This document shows positions 26,420-35,877 of a DNA stretch of 64,000 bases, piece after piece. Position numbers and translations under genes: made by a program. The notes under the pieces were generated by a model, which saw only the letters and a program-made list of their open reading frames with translations, made no database searches and was not told the DNA's origin. The stretch is from a gamma proteobacterium SCGC AAA168-P09 (GTDB lineage: Bacteria; Pseudomonadota; Gammaproteobacteria; Magnimaribacterales; D2472): positions 1 through 64,000 of the forward strand of contig ARRL01000002.1 of assembly GCA_000385055.1 (NCBI GenBank), in the 5' to 3' direction. Numbering within the stretch: the first letter of the stretch is position 1; every line of letters begins with the position of its first letter.

Positions 26420-27627
26420 TGTTAATTAACGAATCACTCAAATCAGCAACTATTTCTATACGCACTAATATAGTTAGATCATTTTTGACAACTCTTGCAA
26501 TAATTATAGGTACAGCTGCAGTAATTGCAGTTATAGGTATTGGTTCAAGTGCTAATAAGGCTCTTGATGCTCAAATAGATGACTTTGGTCCTAGAACATT
26601 AGTTGTGAGTCCAGGACAAAACAGAAGAGGCACTGTGACAAAAGGATTAATCCCATTAGACATTAAAGACTCACAAGCTTTAGAAAAAAATAATGATCAT
26701 CAGTGGATGGTATCTCCCTATATAACTAGAAATAGACAAATAAAATTTAATAATGCAAACATTAATGAAAGAATAAGAGCAAACCTTCCAATACATTTTA
26801 AAGTTCGAGGTTATGAAATTGAGTATGGCCGTATTTTTACTGAAGACGAAAATTTAGGAAGAAAAAAAGTTGTTGTTTTAGGTTCAGATGTTCCAAAAGA
26901 GTTAAAAACTACAGCTACAAAGATTCTCAATAAAGAAGTTTTGATAGCAGGTAATTCTTATAAGGTCATTGGAGTTCTGACTGAAGAGGGTAGCACAGGA
27001 TGGCAAAATCCTGATGATGAGCTGTATGTCCCATTGTTAACTGGATCGCAAAGATTATTTGGAACAAAGAATTTAGATTCCCTAAATATTGCTATTGAAA
27101 AAGATGCAAATGTTGATGAAGTAATGATGACAATTGAGCGCATTCTGAGATCACAACATGATATTGGACCTGGAGAGGATAATGATTTTAGAATTAATGA
27201 CTACAGTCAGTATTCAGATTTAAGAAAACAAGCCACAGGTATCTTTACAGCACTTATTGCAGGAATAGCTGGTATTAGTCTCGTGGTTGGAGGCATTGGT
27301 GTAATGAATATTATGTTAGTTTCTGTCACTGAAAGAACTCGAGAAATTGGTTTAAGAAAAGCATTAGGAGCTACCTACAAAGCTATTATGCTTCAATTTA
27401 TAATTGAGGCAGTTTTACTTTGTGTAATTGGTGGAACAGTGGGTGTAATTTTAGGAACAAGCATTTTGTATTTATTTGCTTCATTTAATGAATGGCCTTT
27501 TGCTATGCCTATAAGCGCTATAGTTGGCTCTATAACTTTCTCTGCAATGGTAGGACTATTTTTTGGTATATGGCCAGCAAGAAAGGCAGCAAACCTTGAT
27601 CCTGCAACTTCATTAAGGTACGAATAA
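26419..27627 (+). CDS. MacB-type ABC permease (FtsX-like)
   Basis: This 402-aa protein has the MacB permease topology: an N-terminal TM helix (about 20-45), a large periplasmic domain (about 50-270) and three C-terminal TM helices with GGIGVMNIMLVSVTERTREIGLRKALGA, a conserved FtsX/MacB segment of which this gives the core. The ATPase is encoded separately upstream rather than fused as in E. coli MacB. Substrates of such mechanotransmission pumps include macrolides, toxins and lipid-like molecules; here unknown. Confidence 0.9.
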   Translation: MLINESLKSATISIRTNIVRSFLTTLAIIIGTAAVIAVIGIGSSANKALDAQIDDFGPRTLVVSPGQNRRGTVTKGLIPLDIKDSQALEKNNDHQWMVSPYITRNRQIKFNNANINERIRANLPIHFKVRGYEIEYGRIFTEDENLGRKKVVVLGSDVPKELKTTATKILNKEVLIAGNSYKVIGVLTEEGSTGWQNPDDELYVPLLTGSQRLFGTKNLDSLNIAIEKDANVDEVMMTIERILRSQHDIGPGEDNDFRINDYSQYSDLRKQATGIFTALIAGIAGISLVVGGIGVMNIMLVSVTERTREIGLRKALGATYKAIMLQFIIEAVLLCVIGGTVGVILGTSILYLFASFNEWPFAMPISAIVGSITFSAMVGLFFGIWPARKAANLDPATSLRYE

Positions 27628-27638
27628 AAGTTGAGTAC

Positions 27639-28655
27639 TTAAATTATTTTCTTATCTAATCCTAATTTTTTAATTAACTTATATGCTACTTTTTTAACCT
27701 CAGCAAATACTTCATAGTGAGGATTTTGAGATTGAAGATTTATTTTCATTAAACCATCTACCATTTTATTAAAACTAATATAACCAACATTTTCATTTTC
27801 AAGTAAATCATTAATTTGATTTACTACTTTATTTTTTCGCCAATATTTCATATTAAATAAATATGTTTTACCTTTTGTAGATAAGCATTCATACACCATG
27901 TTAACGCTATCTTGTGTAACTATCTTTACAGATGCTTTTTCTATTAGCTCATCATAATTTCCTTGATCAATGATTAGATTGTATTTTGATGAAAGCTTAT
28001 TAAGCTTTTCAGTCATAGTTTTAGGAGTTCTTCTCGTTGTAAATATATTCCATTTTTTTTTAGGGTATAAATTAACTACGTACTCAATTTGTTTAAGTAA
28101 TTTTTTTTCATTAAAAATATAGTGTTTATTTTTTCCACCAACCCCTATAAATCCAATATTTTGATCAGGATCTGTATCCGATACTCTTGATAAAGATCCA
28201 TTAAAAAAGATAATATTCTCTCTGGATTTAAATTTATAATTATCATGTTTTGGAGCGCAAATAACATCAAAATAATCTTTATGAAGGCTAGGAGATAAGA
28301 TACTTATAATTTTTAAGTTTTTGTTTTCTTTAAATTCAAAATATTCTTTAATTCTTAGTAATTGTAATTGTGGCTTTGAACCTGCCCCAATTAAAATATC
28401 TATATTATTGTTAGAAACAAGATTAATTTCATTTGTATTAAGTTTTACCCTTTTATTTGCATCAACTACTGATGCCATGTATTTATATTTATTTCCAAAT
28501 AATTCTAAAGATTGCCAAAATCTCCTAAACTTACCTACATCATGGTAATTTGCCTCAAATATTTTTAAATTAACTGACTTTGATAATTCATTTAAAAGAT
28601 TTTGAACTTGCTTTTCATGGCCAACAATGCCATCTTTTATCCATAAAATATTCAT
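27639..28655 (-). CDS. ELM1/DUF1022 family protein
   Basis: This 338-aa protein begins MNILWIKDGIVGHEKQ and has IDILIGAGSKPQ and IGFIGVGGKNKHYIF segments, typical of the ELM1 (mitochondrial fission protein-like) family found in bacteria and plants. The bacterial members resemble GT-B glycosyltransferases in organisation (TQDSVNMVYE near the C-terminus). Function in bacteria is not established. It is convergent with the permease gene. Confidence 0.75.
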   Translation of the reverse strand: MNILWIKDGIVGHEKQVQNLLNELSKSVNLKIFEANYHDVGKFRRFWQSLELFGNKYKYMASVVDANKRVKLNTNEINLVSNNNIDILIGAGSKPQLQLLRIKEYFEFKENKNLKIISILSPSLHKDYFDVICAPKHDNYKFKSRENIIFFNGSLSRVSDTDPDQNIGFIGVGGKNKHYIFNEKKLLKQIEYVVNLYPKKKWNIFTTRRTPKTMTEKLNKLSSKYNLIIDQGNYDELIEKASVKIVTQDSVNMVYECLSTKGKTYLFNMKYWRKNKVVNQINDLLENENVGYISFNKMVDGLMKINLQSQNPHYEVFAEVKKVAYKLIKKLGLDKKII

Positions 28656-28707
28656 GTTGATTAGTATAAATCTATTTTTATAAAGATTCTTGAGTACAAT
28701 TTAAGTT

Positions 28708-28893
28708 ATGTCAGAAAATGAGATAAGAAATATAGCTATATCTTTAATTACCCAATATGGAGATGAAGCGCAAACTATTGCTATGTTGAGGGCTGCTGAG
28801 TATGCTGCATCCCTTAACACAATTGAGTGGCTTAAATGGGAAGAAATTTCATTATTAATAGGAAACATTGATCAACTTCCACTTGATGGTTGA
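28708..28893 (+). CDS. Short conserved-looking hypothetical protein
   Basis: This 61-aa protein has a plausible all-helical sequence (alternating hydrophobic pattern in ITQYGDEAQTIAMLRAAEY). It starts 52 nt from the divergent ELM1 start. No family is recognised. Codon use is like its neighbours and the frame is clean, which supports a real gene. Confidence 0.6.
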   Translation: MSENEIRNIAISLITQYGDEAQTIAMLRAAEYAASLNTIEWLKWEEISLLIGNIDQLPLDG

Positions 28894-28941
28894 GCAGGCT
28901 GTAATATATCTAAAAAATATAAAATAAGTTAATCTTATTCT

Positions 28942-29400
28942 ATGTTTGACAAGGAAAAGTTAATTGATAATTTATATTCATCAATTGGAGCATTTATATG
29001 CATAAGCTTACTTTCTCTATTACACTTTTCAGATTATGGTGAAATATGGCTAATACCTCCTTTTGGGGCAACCATGGTGTTAGTTATGGCAGTTCACAAA
29101 AGCCCTCTTGCTGAGCCTAAAAATATATTTTTTGGACATACCTTATCTGCCTTGAGCGGGGTAGTTATTTATATGCTAATGGGTTCTTCATTTATATCAC
29201 TTGGAGTTGCTGTAGGTTTATCTGTTTTTGTTATGACTTTATTTAATTCCATTCATCCTCCAGCAGGAGCCAATCCTATTATTGCAATACTTGGAGGCAA
29301 GAGTTTATCCTTTGTATTGATGCCGGTGGCACTAGGCGCTTTATTTATAATTATTTTTGCTATTTTTTATAATAAATTACTTAAAAGAGAATATCCTTAA
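28942..29400 (+). CDS. HPP family integral membrane protein
   Basis: This 152-aa protein has four or five predicted TM helices and the family signature SIHPPAGANP (about 108-117), preceded by PPFGATMVLV. HPP proteins have been implicated in nitrite transport in some chloroplast and cyanobacterial members, but the bacterial role is not settled. It is a single gene between a small ORF and bolA. Confidence 0.85.
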   Translation: MFDKEKLIDNLYSSIGAFICISLLSLLHFSDYGEIWLIPPFGATMVLVMAVHKSPLAEPKNIFFGHTLSALSGVVIYMLMGSSFISLGVAVGLSVFVMTLFNSIHPPAGANPIIAILGGKSLSFVLMPVALGALFIIIFAIFYNKLLKREYP

Positions 29401-29446
29401 TTAAAAATAAATCTTATAGGTTATATTCATCTATAATTGTTCTTAT

Positions 29447-29755
29447 ATGAGCAATGGCCCAATTGAAACTCAAATAGTTAATATTCTTAAAACGTCAATG
29501 AACTTATCTTCTCTTAAAATTATTAATGAAAGTTTTCTACATAATGTTCCAGAAGGATCAGAAAGCCATTTCAAAATAGTTATAGTGAGCTCAGACTTTA
29601 TCAATCTAACCATGATTCAAAGACATAAATTAGTGTATAAGAAACTGGATAATTTAATGACCAAAATTCATGCACTTTCTATTCATGCATTTGATGAAAG
29701 TGAGTTTAAGTTAAATCCAATTATTCTTGAATCACCAGAGTGTGCAAATAGATAG
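29447..29755 (+). CDS. bolA: BolA family protein
   Basis: This 102-aa protein contains ESHFKIVIVSSDF and the hallmark QRHKLVYKKLDN...KIHALSIHAF, with the conserved RH and His involved in iron-sulfur/glutaredoxin partnering. BolA-type proteins act with monothiol glutaredoxins in Fe-S homeostasis or as DNA-binding regulators. Its stop precedes the MMPL gene start by one base, so translation is probably coupled. Confidence 0.88.
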   Translation: MSNGPIETQIVNILKTSMNLSSLKIINESFLHNVPEGSESHFKIVIVSSDFINLTMIQRHKLVYKKLDNLMTKIHALSIHAFDESEFKLNPIILESPECANR

Positions 29756-29756
29756 T

Positions 29757-32228
29757 ATGAAAGATCTCATATATAAGTATTCAAATTTTGTAATAACAAA
29801 ACCTCTTATCATCTTAGCTTTGGTGTTTTTAACTATTTTTCTTGCATTTCAGGGTATATCTAATTTTAAATTAGATGCATCATCAGATGCCTTGGTTTTA
29901 GAGGGTGATTTAGCATTAAAAAAATATAGAGAAAATGAAGAAGAGTTTGGTGACTCAAGTTTTCTTATTGTTACCTATGAACCTAATAGTGAATTATTCA
30001 CCAAAGAAGCATTATCAACTCTTGAGGAAATTGAACAAAAATTATCAAATATAGATGGAGTGGACTCTGTTCTATCACTGCTAGATGCCCCTATATTTTT
30101 TCAACCAAAAGTCAGTCTCACAGAAGTATCAGACAACCTTAAGGATCTAACTACAGAAGGGATTGATTTAGAGCTTGCCAAAGATGAGATCATCAACAAT
30201 CCAATATATAAAGATTTAATTATTAGTGCTGACGGTAGTATCACAGCAATGCAAGTGGTACTAAGAGCCAATGATGAATATGATCTTCTTATAAATAAAC
30301 GGTATGAGATACTTGATACTTTAAACATTAAAGAGCCCACAACTAAAGAAGTTAGATTATCTTTAGTCCAAGAACTCCAATCAATCAATCAAAGAATTAG
30401 TAGCTTAAATGACAATGAATCTAAATTTAATTCTAATCTGGTTAAAGAAATAAGAAATATATTAGGTTTCTATAAAAATGAAGCAACCTTATATCTTGGT
30501 GGTCCCGCAATGATTACTTCAGATATGATGGACTATATAAAATCAGACCTTGTTGTATTTGGCTCTGCCGTTGCTTTAGTTTTTGCAGTTATGTTGTATT
30601 TATTTTTTGGAAATATTTGGTTTGTTATTCTTCCTATTCTAAATGCATTCTTTACAACTTTTGTTACTGCAGGCTTTTTAGGTTTTATGGATTGGAAAAT
30701 TAGTGTCGTATCATCAAACTTTATAGCTTTACTCCTAATTTTAACGATATCTTTGACAGTGCATGTTTTAGTAAAAATAAATGAGTTAAAAAAAGATTCT
30801 AAGGATTATAAAAACTCACTTATAGATTCAGTTAATCAAATGTTTTTACCATGTTTTTTTGCTGCCATAACAACAGGAGTGGCTTTCTTATCTTTGTTGC
30901 TTGGCGATCTAAAGCCAGTAATTGAATTTGGTAAAATGATGGCATTCGGAATTTCAATTGCATTCATTTTTACATTTTCCTTCTTGCCTAGTGCTATTTC
31001 TCTTATAAAAGAGTCTCAAAGCAGGGATTATCTATCACTGCATAAAATAACTAATAAAATTCTATCAATAGCTAAAAATAATTCACTTTCTATCTATTTA
31101 GTTTTTACATCTACTTTTTGTATTTTAATTTTTGGCACAACAAAATTAATTGTTGAAAATAGATTCATTGATTACTTTGACGAGGAGACCGAGATACATC
31201 AGGGTATGTTGGAAATTGATAAAAATCTTGGTGGAACTGCAACTTTAGATATCATCATAAAAGAGCCTTTTGAAGAAATATCTGAAGATTTAATTGAAGA
31301 TGATTTCTTTGATGATGGTTTGTTTGATGACGATGATAGTAATGCTTCTGGTTATTGGTGGAATGTTTATTCATTGGCAGAACTAGAAGATATCCATGAC
31401 TATCTTGAATCATTGCCTGAAATTGGAAAAGTCTTAAGCGTATCTAGTGGTATTAAGCTTGCAAGAATGATAAATGATGGTAAAGATCTTAATGATCTTG
31501 AATTAGCTTTACTCAGATCTGTATTGCCTGAAGATATTAGAGAAACTTTATTGTATTCATACATTAATAGTGATGACTCAATTGTAAGAATTTCTACAAG
31601 AGTTAACGAATCAGCTGAAAACTTAAATCGCAAAGATTTATTAGAGAAAATTAACTACGATCTACAAACAAGATTTAATCTTCCAGAAGAAAGATTTGAA
31701 ATGACCGGATTAGCAGTTCTTTATAACAATATGTTGCAGTCTTTATTTCAATCACAAATTGGGTCATTAACACTAGTATTTAGTGTTATTGCATTGATGC
31801 TTTTGTTGATTTTTAAATCTTTTAAAATTATGGTCATAGGACTAATTCCTAATATATTTGTTGCGTCATCAGTTGTAGGAATATTGGGCTTGCTTAGAAT
31901 ACCTTTAGACATTATGACAATAACTGTTGCTGCTATTAGTGTGGGTATGGCTGTAGACAATACGATTCATTACATATATAGATACAAGAAGGAGATGAAA
32001 GCTACTCAGTCAGTAGAGCAGGCGCTATTGAATGCACATACGACCACTGGAAGAGCAATTTTTTATACTGCAGCCACTATAGCCACAGGCTTCTCAATTT
32101 TGTCTTTATCAAATTTTTTTCCAACTCAACTATTTGGAATATTTACAGCTTTAGCAATGTTAGTAGCTTTTATATCATCCTTATCACTTTTACCAAATTT
32201 ATTAGTTAAATTTAAAGTTTTCCAATAA
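29757..32228 (+). CDS. MMPL/RND superfamily transporter
   Basis: This 823-aa protein is started at ATG 29757, not at the in-frame TTG inside bolA. The layout is a TM helix, a periplasmic loop (about 45-260), five TM helices, a second loop with an unusual acidic run (DDFFDDGLFDDDDS, about 515-530) and a final TM bundle with SVGMAVDNTIHYIYRYK carrying the membrane Asp of proton-driven RND proteins. Bacterial relatives export lipids or hopanoids. No adaptor gene adjoins. Confidence 0.88.
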   Translation: MKDLIYKYSNFVITKPLIILALVFLTIFLAFQGISNFKLDASSDALVLEGDLALKKYRENEEEFGDSSFLIVTYEPNSELFTKEALSTLEEIEQKLSNIDGVDSVLSLLDAPIFFQPKVSLTEVSDNLKDLTTEGIDLELAKDEIINNPIYKDLIISADGSITAMQVVLRANDEYDLLINKRYEILDTLNIKEPTTKEVRLSLVQELQSINQRISSLNDNESKFNSNLVKEIRNILGFYKNEATLYLGGPAMITSDMMDYIKSDLVVFGSAVALVFAVMLYLFFGNIWFVILPILNAFFTTFVTAGFLGFMDWKISVVSSNFIALLLILTISLTVHVLVKINELKKDSKDYKNSLIDSVNQMFLPCFFAAITTGVAFLSLLLGDLKPVIEFGKMMAFGISIAFIFTFSFLPSAISLIKESQSRDYLSLHKITNKILSIAKNNSLSIYLVFTSTFCILIFGTTKLIVENRFIDYFDEETEIHQGMLEIDKNLGGTATLDIIIKEPFEEISEDLIEDDFFDDGLFDDDDSNASGYWWNVYSLAELEDIHDYLESLPEIGKVLSVSSGIKLARMINDGKDLNDLELALLRSVLPEDIRETLLYSYINSDDSIVRISTRVNESAENLNRKDLLEKINYDLQTRFNLPEERFEMTGLAVLYNNMLQSLFQSQIGSLTLVFSVIALMLLLIFKSFKIMVIGLIPNIFVASSVVGILGLLRIPLDIMTITVAAISVGMAVDNTIHYIYRYKKEMKATQSVEQALLNAHTTTGRAIFYTAATIATGFSILSLSNFFPTQLFGIFTALAMLVAFISSLSLLPNLLVKFKVFQ

Positions 32229-32237
32229 TATAGATAC

Positions 32238-33341
32238 ATGGGCCCGCTACACGGTATCAAAATATTAGAATTTTCAGGAATTGGTCCTGGCCCATACTGT
32301 GGGATGCTATTAGCTGATCTTGGAGCTGATGTTATTAGATTGAGCAGAATTAATCAAAAAGGCTCATACAATAAATATGATATTCATAATCGATCAAAAA
32401 GAAGTATTGTTGCAGATTTAAAAAACCCCAAAACACTTGAAGAGATAAAAAAATTAATTCAACAAATGGACGTTATATTTGAAGGTTACAGGCCTGGTGT
32501 AATGGAGAAGTTAGGATTAGGTCCTAAAGAATGTCTTAAATTAAATGAATCTTTAGTTTATGGAAGGATGACTGGTTGGGGGCAAGATGGCCCTATGTCC
32601 AGAATGGCAGGACATGATATTAATTATATTAGCCTTTCGGGTGCACTAAATGCCATTGGCAGCGAAAGTTCAAAACCATCCATACCCCTAAATCTTATTG
32701 GTGACTATGGTGGCGGAGGTATGATGTTGGCAATGGGTATATTAGCAGCAGTTATTAGCTCATCTAGGACTGGAAAAGGTCAAGTAATTGACTCAGCTAT
32801 GATTGATGGGAGTCTTTCTCTCATGAGTTTTTTTTACTCGCTTCAGGAAATGGGAATATGGAAGGATAAAAGACAATCTAATTTTTTAGATGGAGCAGCA
32901 CATTTTTATGATACCTACGAATGCTCTGATAGCAAATTTATTGCTATAGGTTCTATAGAACCGCAATTCTATAAAATTTTATTAGGAAAATTAGAATTGA
33001 CAGACCCTAGATTTAATAAACAGATGGATCAATCTATTTGGCAAGAATTAAAGAACATCATTGCAATTAAAATTAAATCACAATCTAGGGATCATTGGAT
33101 TAAAGTTTTTTCAGATACTGATGGTTGTGTTACGCCGGTATTAAGTATGAACGAGGCCAAAGTGCATGAGCATAATATTTCAAGAAATGCATTTATAGAT
33201 ATAGATGGATTTAATCAACCAGCACCAGCACCAAGATTCTCAAATGATGAATTATCAATTACACATAATGCAAAAGAGATTGGCTCTGATACAAATGACA
33301 TTTGTAATGAGTTTGATTTAGATAAAGAGACTTTTAGCTAA
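32238..33341 (+). CDS. CoA-transferase family III / alpha-methylacyl-CoA racemase-like
   Basis: This 367-aa protein has the family III fold signatures: ILEFSGIGPGPYCGMLLADLGADVIR at the N-terminus (core GPGPYCGMLLADLGADV) and GHDINYISLSGAL with the catalytic His/Asp region, plus DSAMIDGS. The GIGPGP start and the length favour AMACR, which inverts 2-methylacyl-CoA stereochemistry in branched lipid degradation. The end overlaps the convergent tatD gene by 8 nt. Confidence 0.85.
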   Translation: MGPLHGIKILEFSGIGPGPYCGMLLADLGADVIRLSRINQKGSYNKYDIHNRSKRSIVADLKNPKTLEEIKKLIQQMDVIFEGYRPGVMEKLGLGPKECLKLNESLVYGRMTGWGQDGPMSRMAGHDINYISLSGALNAIGSESSKPSIPLNLIGDYGGGGMMLAMGILAAVISSSRTGKGQVIDSAMIDGSLSLMSFFYSLQEMGIWKDKRQSNFLDGAAHFYDTYECSDSKFIAIGSIEPQFYKILLGKLELTDPRFNKQMDQSIWQELKNIIAIKIKSQSRDHWIKVFSDTDGCVTPVLSMNEAKVHEHNISRNAFIDIDGFNQPAPAPRFSNDELSITHNAKEIGSDTNDICNEFDLDKETFS

Positions 33342-34119
33342 AAAAGTTCAAACTATTTTTATAAGTTATATCAATCAACTTATCTTTATCAATATCTATT
33401 AATAAGGCAATTTCTCTAGCAATATGAGGAAGATAAGAGGGCTCATTTCTATTATTTTTTGGTTTATCTTTGAGATTCCTGGGTATTAAATATGGACAGT
33501 CAGTTTCAATCATAAGTTTTTCAATAGGAATATTGATCAAGGATTTTCTTAATTCGACATTTCTTCTCTCATCACATACCCAGCCAGTGAGACCAATATG
33601 AAATCCCATCTCCAAATAATCATCTAATTCTTTTTGTGTTCCAGTAAAACAATGCACAACAGCCTTTGAAATATTATTTTTATATTTTGAAATGGTTTTC
33701 ATAAAATCATCATGAGCATCCCTTTGATGCAGAAATAAGGGTAGGTTCGTTTCTACGGCTATTTGAATTTGTTGTTCAAATGCAAATAATTGTTCCTCGT
33801 AAGTTGATATATTTCTGAAAAAATCTAATCCAGTTTCTCCAACGCTATGAGGTTTGTATTCTTCAATAAGATGTTTCATCTGAAGAGATGATGAGGAATT
33901 AAATTCATTTGCGTTATGAGGATGAACACCAATAGTAAAAAAACATGAATCTTTATTATCTTTATATATGTTGTTAACTTTTTTTGTATCTTCTAAAGAA
34001 GCAGATACTATTAAAAATTTTGTTACCTTATTATCTTTGGCTCTTTTAATAACTTCATTTAAATCGCTGTCAAAACGATCACTTGAAAAGTTACAAGCAA
34101 TATCAAATAAATTATTCAT
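33334..34119 (-). CDS. tatD: TatD family 3'-5' DNA exonuclease/metal hydrolase
   Basis: This 261-aa protein matches TatD proper: FDIACNFSSDRF in place of the usual HxH, as in E. coli TatD, GVHPHNANEF, VGETGLDFFRN, FLHQRDAHDDF, VVHCFTGT and METDCPYL. These residues form the metal site of the TIM barrel. Members degrade DNA in repair. It is monocistronic and divergent from the thioesterase gene. Confidence 0.9.
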   Translation of the reverse strand: MNNLFDIACNFSSDRFDSDLNEVIKRAKDNKVTKFLIVSASLEDTKKVNNIYKDNKDSCFFTIGVHPHNANEFNSSSSLQMKHLIEEYKPHSVGETGLDFFRNISTYEEQLFAFEQQIQIAVETNLPLFLHQRDAHDDFMKTISKYKNNISKAVVHCFTGTQKELDDYLEMGFHIGLTGWVCDERRNVELRKSLINIPIEKLMIETDCPYLIPRNLKDKPKNNRNEPSYLPHIAREIALLIDIDKDKLIDITYKNSLNFFS

Positions 34120-34171
34120 ATATTCTGGATAATTTTTATAAAAAGGAATTATGAACTAAAATTGTTAAATC

Positions 34172-35014
34172 ATGAATCAATTTGATCAATTCCAAAATGC
34201 TTTGTCATTAGAAACTATCACAGAAAATACCTATAGTATTAATCCCGATTCTAGATATTTTGTTGGTAAGACACCTCATGGTGGATATTTAAATGCGCTT
34301 ATGCACAAGGCCCTAATATCATCAGTACCGCACTCAGTAGCAATAAGTTCATCGATACAGTATTTAGATAGGATTGAAGCAAAAGATATTACTTTAGAGG
34401 TTGAAATATTTAAAGTTTCCAGAGGAACTTCATCAGGCATTGTTAAGCTTATACAAGATAACAAGACATGTACCGTATTCAATGCTATATGTTCAGATTT
34501 AGAGCATATGAAAGGATATGACGGCTTAGAAACAAACCCTCCTAAGATAATGAAGGAGATTCCAAGAGAGAGATACAGGGATTTAAATTATGACAAAATA
34601 TCTCCAGGTTTGACTCCTTCATTTATACATCAATTAAGCTGCACAGTTCATCCTAGTCATGCTTGGTGGGATAGAGATATAGATATAGAAGATGCAGAAG
34701 CAAGATGTACGTCATATATGCAAATGGACGGAGGTATTCCAGATCAGTTTGTTTTATCATTCTATGTTGATGTAGCTCCACCAGTTGTATCTAATAAATA
34801 CGGAGCATTGGGCTGGATACCAACTTACAGTTTAACTACTCACATAAGACAAATGCCTACAACCGAAATCTTGTTTGCTGATTTTATTGCTAAAGATATT
34901 AACAAAGGATATTTTGAACAAGACTGCAATATTTGGGATTTAAACAAAAATTTAGTTGCTTCAAGTCGACAACTCACTAGAATACTAAAGTCAGAAGAAA
35001 AACTATCTAAATAA
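34172..35014 (+). CDS. Acyl-CoA thioesterase-like protein (double hot-dog)
   Basis: This 280-aa protein has two hot-dog halves; the first shows GKTPHGGYLNALMHKAL (about 33-48), the substrate-side helix of the TesB-like 4HBT_3 group. The second ends with ILFADFIAKDINKGYFEQDCNIWD, of which the YFEQDCNIWD stretch matches the conserved end of these enzymes. It hydrolyses acyl-CoA esters; chain length unknown. It is the first gene of a long rightward gene run ending with queF. Confidence 0.82.
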   Translation: MNQFDQFQNALSLETITENTYSINPDSRYFVGKTPHGGYLNALMHKALISSVPHSVAISSSIQYLDRIEAKDITLEVEIFKVSRGTSSGIVKLIQDNKTCTVFNAICSDLEHMKGYDGLETNPPKIMKEIPRERYRDLNYDKISPGLTPSFIHQLSCTVHPSHAWWDRDIDIEDAEARCTSYMQMDGGIPDQFVLSFYVDVAPPVVSNKYGALGWIPTYSLTTHIRQMPTTEILFADFIAKDINKGYFEQDCNIWDLNKNLVASSRQLTRILKSEEKLSK

Positions 35015-35025
35015 AAGGAAGAACT

Positions 35026-35877
35026 ATGCAATTCAAAGGAACTAAAAATTATATTGCTACTGAAGATTTGAGCATGGCAGTTAATGCCTCAATGGCTCTT
35101 GAAAGACCTTTATTAATAAAAGGTGAGCCTGGTACAGGTAAGACTCTGCTTGCAATAGAAGTTGCAAAAGCTTTGGATATGGAGCTTATTGAGTGGCACA
35201 TTAAATCTACTACAAAAGCATCACAGGGTTTATATGAGTATGATGCGGTAACTCGTCTGAGAGATTCTCAACTTGGAGATGAGAGAGTTAAAGATATCAG
35301 CAATTACATTAAAAAAGGAAAGCTTTGGGAAGCTTTTACTTCTGAGAAGCAAGTTGTTCTTTTAATAGATGAAATTGATAAAGCAGATATTGAATTTCCA
35401 AATGATCTACTTCAAGAAATCGATAGGATGGAATTTTTTTGTTATGAAACTGGTGAAACCATTAAAGCTAAGCATAGACCTTTAATAGTTATGACTTCTA
35501 ATAATGAGAAAGAATTACCAGATGCTTTTTTAAGAAGATGTTTTTTCCATTACATCCAGTTTCCAGATAGAGAAACTATGAATAAAATAGTTTCAGTTCA
35601 TTATCCAAAGATTAAGAAAAAGCTAGTTAATGAAGCGCTTGAGATATTCTTTGATTTAAGAAAGATTCCAGGATTAAAGAAAAAACCTTCTACATCTGAG
35701 CTAATAGATTGGCTAAAACTCTTGCTATCAGATGACATGCCCGATGAAATACTAAAAAATGCAGATTCATCAAAAGCCATACCTCCACTATATGGAGCCT
35801 TATTAAAAAATGAACAAGATGTTCAACTTCTTGAGCGTCTTGCATTCATGTCTAGAAGAGAAGCAGCAAATAAATAG
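35026..35877 (+). CDS. MoxR family AAA+ ATPase (CoxD-like)
   Basis: This 283-aa protein has Walker A GEPGTGKTL (about 33-41), Walker B VLLIDEIDKAD (about 109-119), sensor 1 VMTSNNEKE and Arg-finger LRRCFFHYIQFPD. MoxR ATPases work with a VWA-domain partner to mature or remodel protein complexes. The partner is the next gene, directly abutting. A strong SD (AAGGAAG) precedes ATG. The client is not evident; no CO-dehydrogenase or methanol-oxidation genes lie nearby. Confidence 0.92.
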   Translation: MQFKGTKNYIATEDLSMAVNASMALERPLLIKGEPGTGKTLLAIEVAKALDMELIEWHIKSTTKASQGLYEYDAVTRLRDSQLGDERVKDISNYIKKGKLWEAFTSEKQVVLLIDEIDKADIEFPNDLLQEIDRMEFFCYETGETIKAKHRPLIVMTSNNEKELPDAFLRRCFFHYIQFPDRETMNKIVSVHYPKIKKKLVNEALEIFFDLRKIPGLKKKPSTSELIDWLKLLLSDDMPDEILKNADSSKAIPPLYGALLKNEQDVQLLERLAFMSRREAANK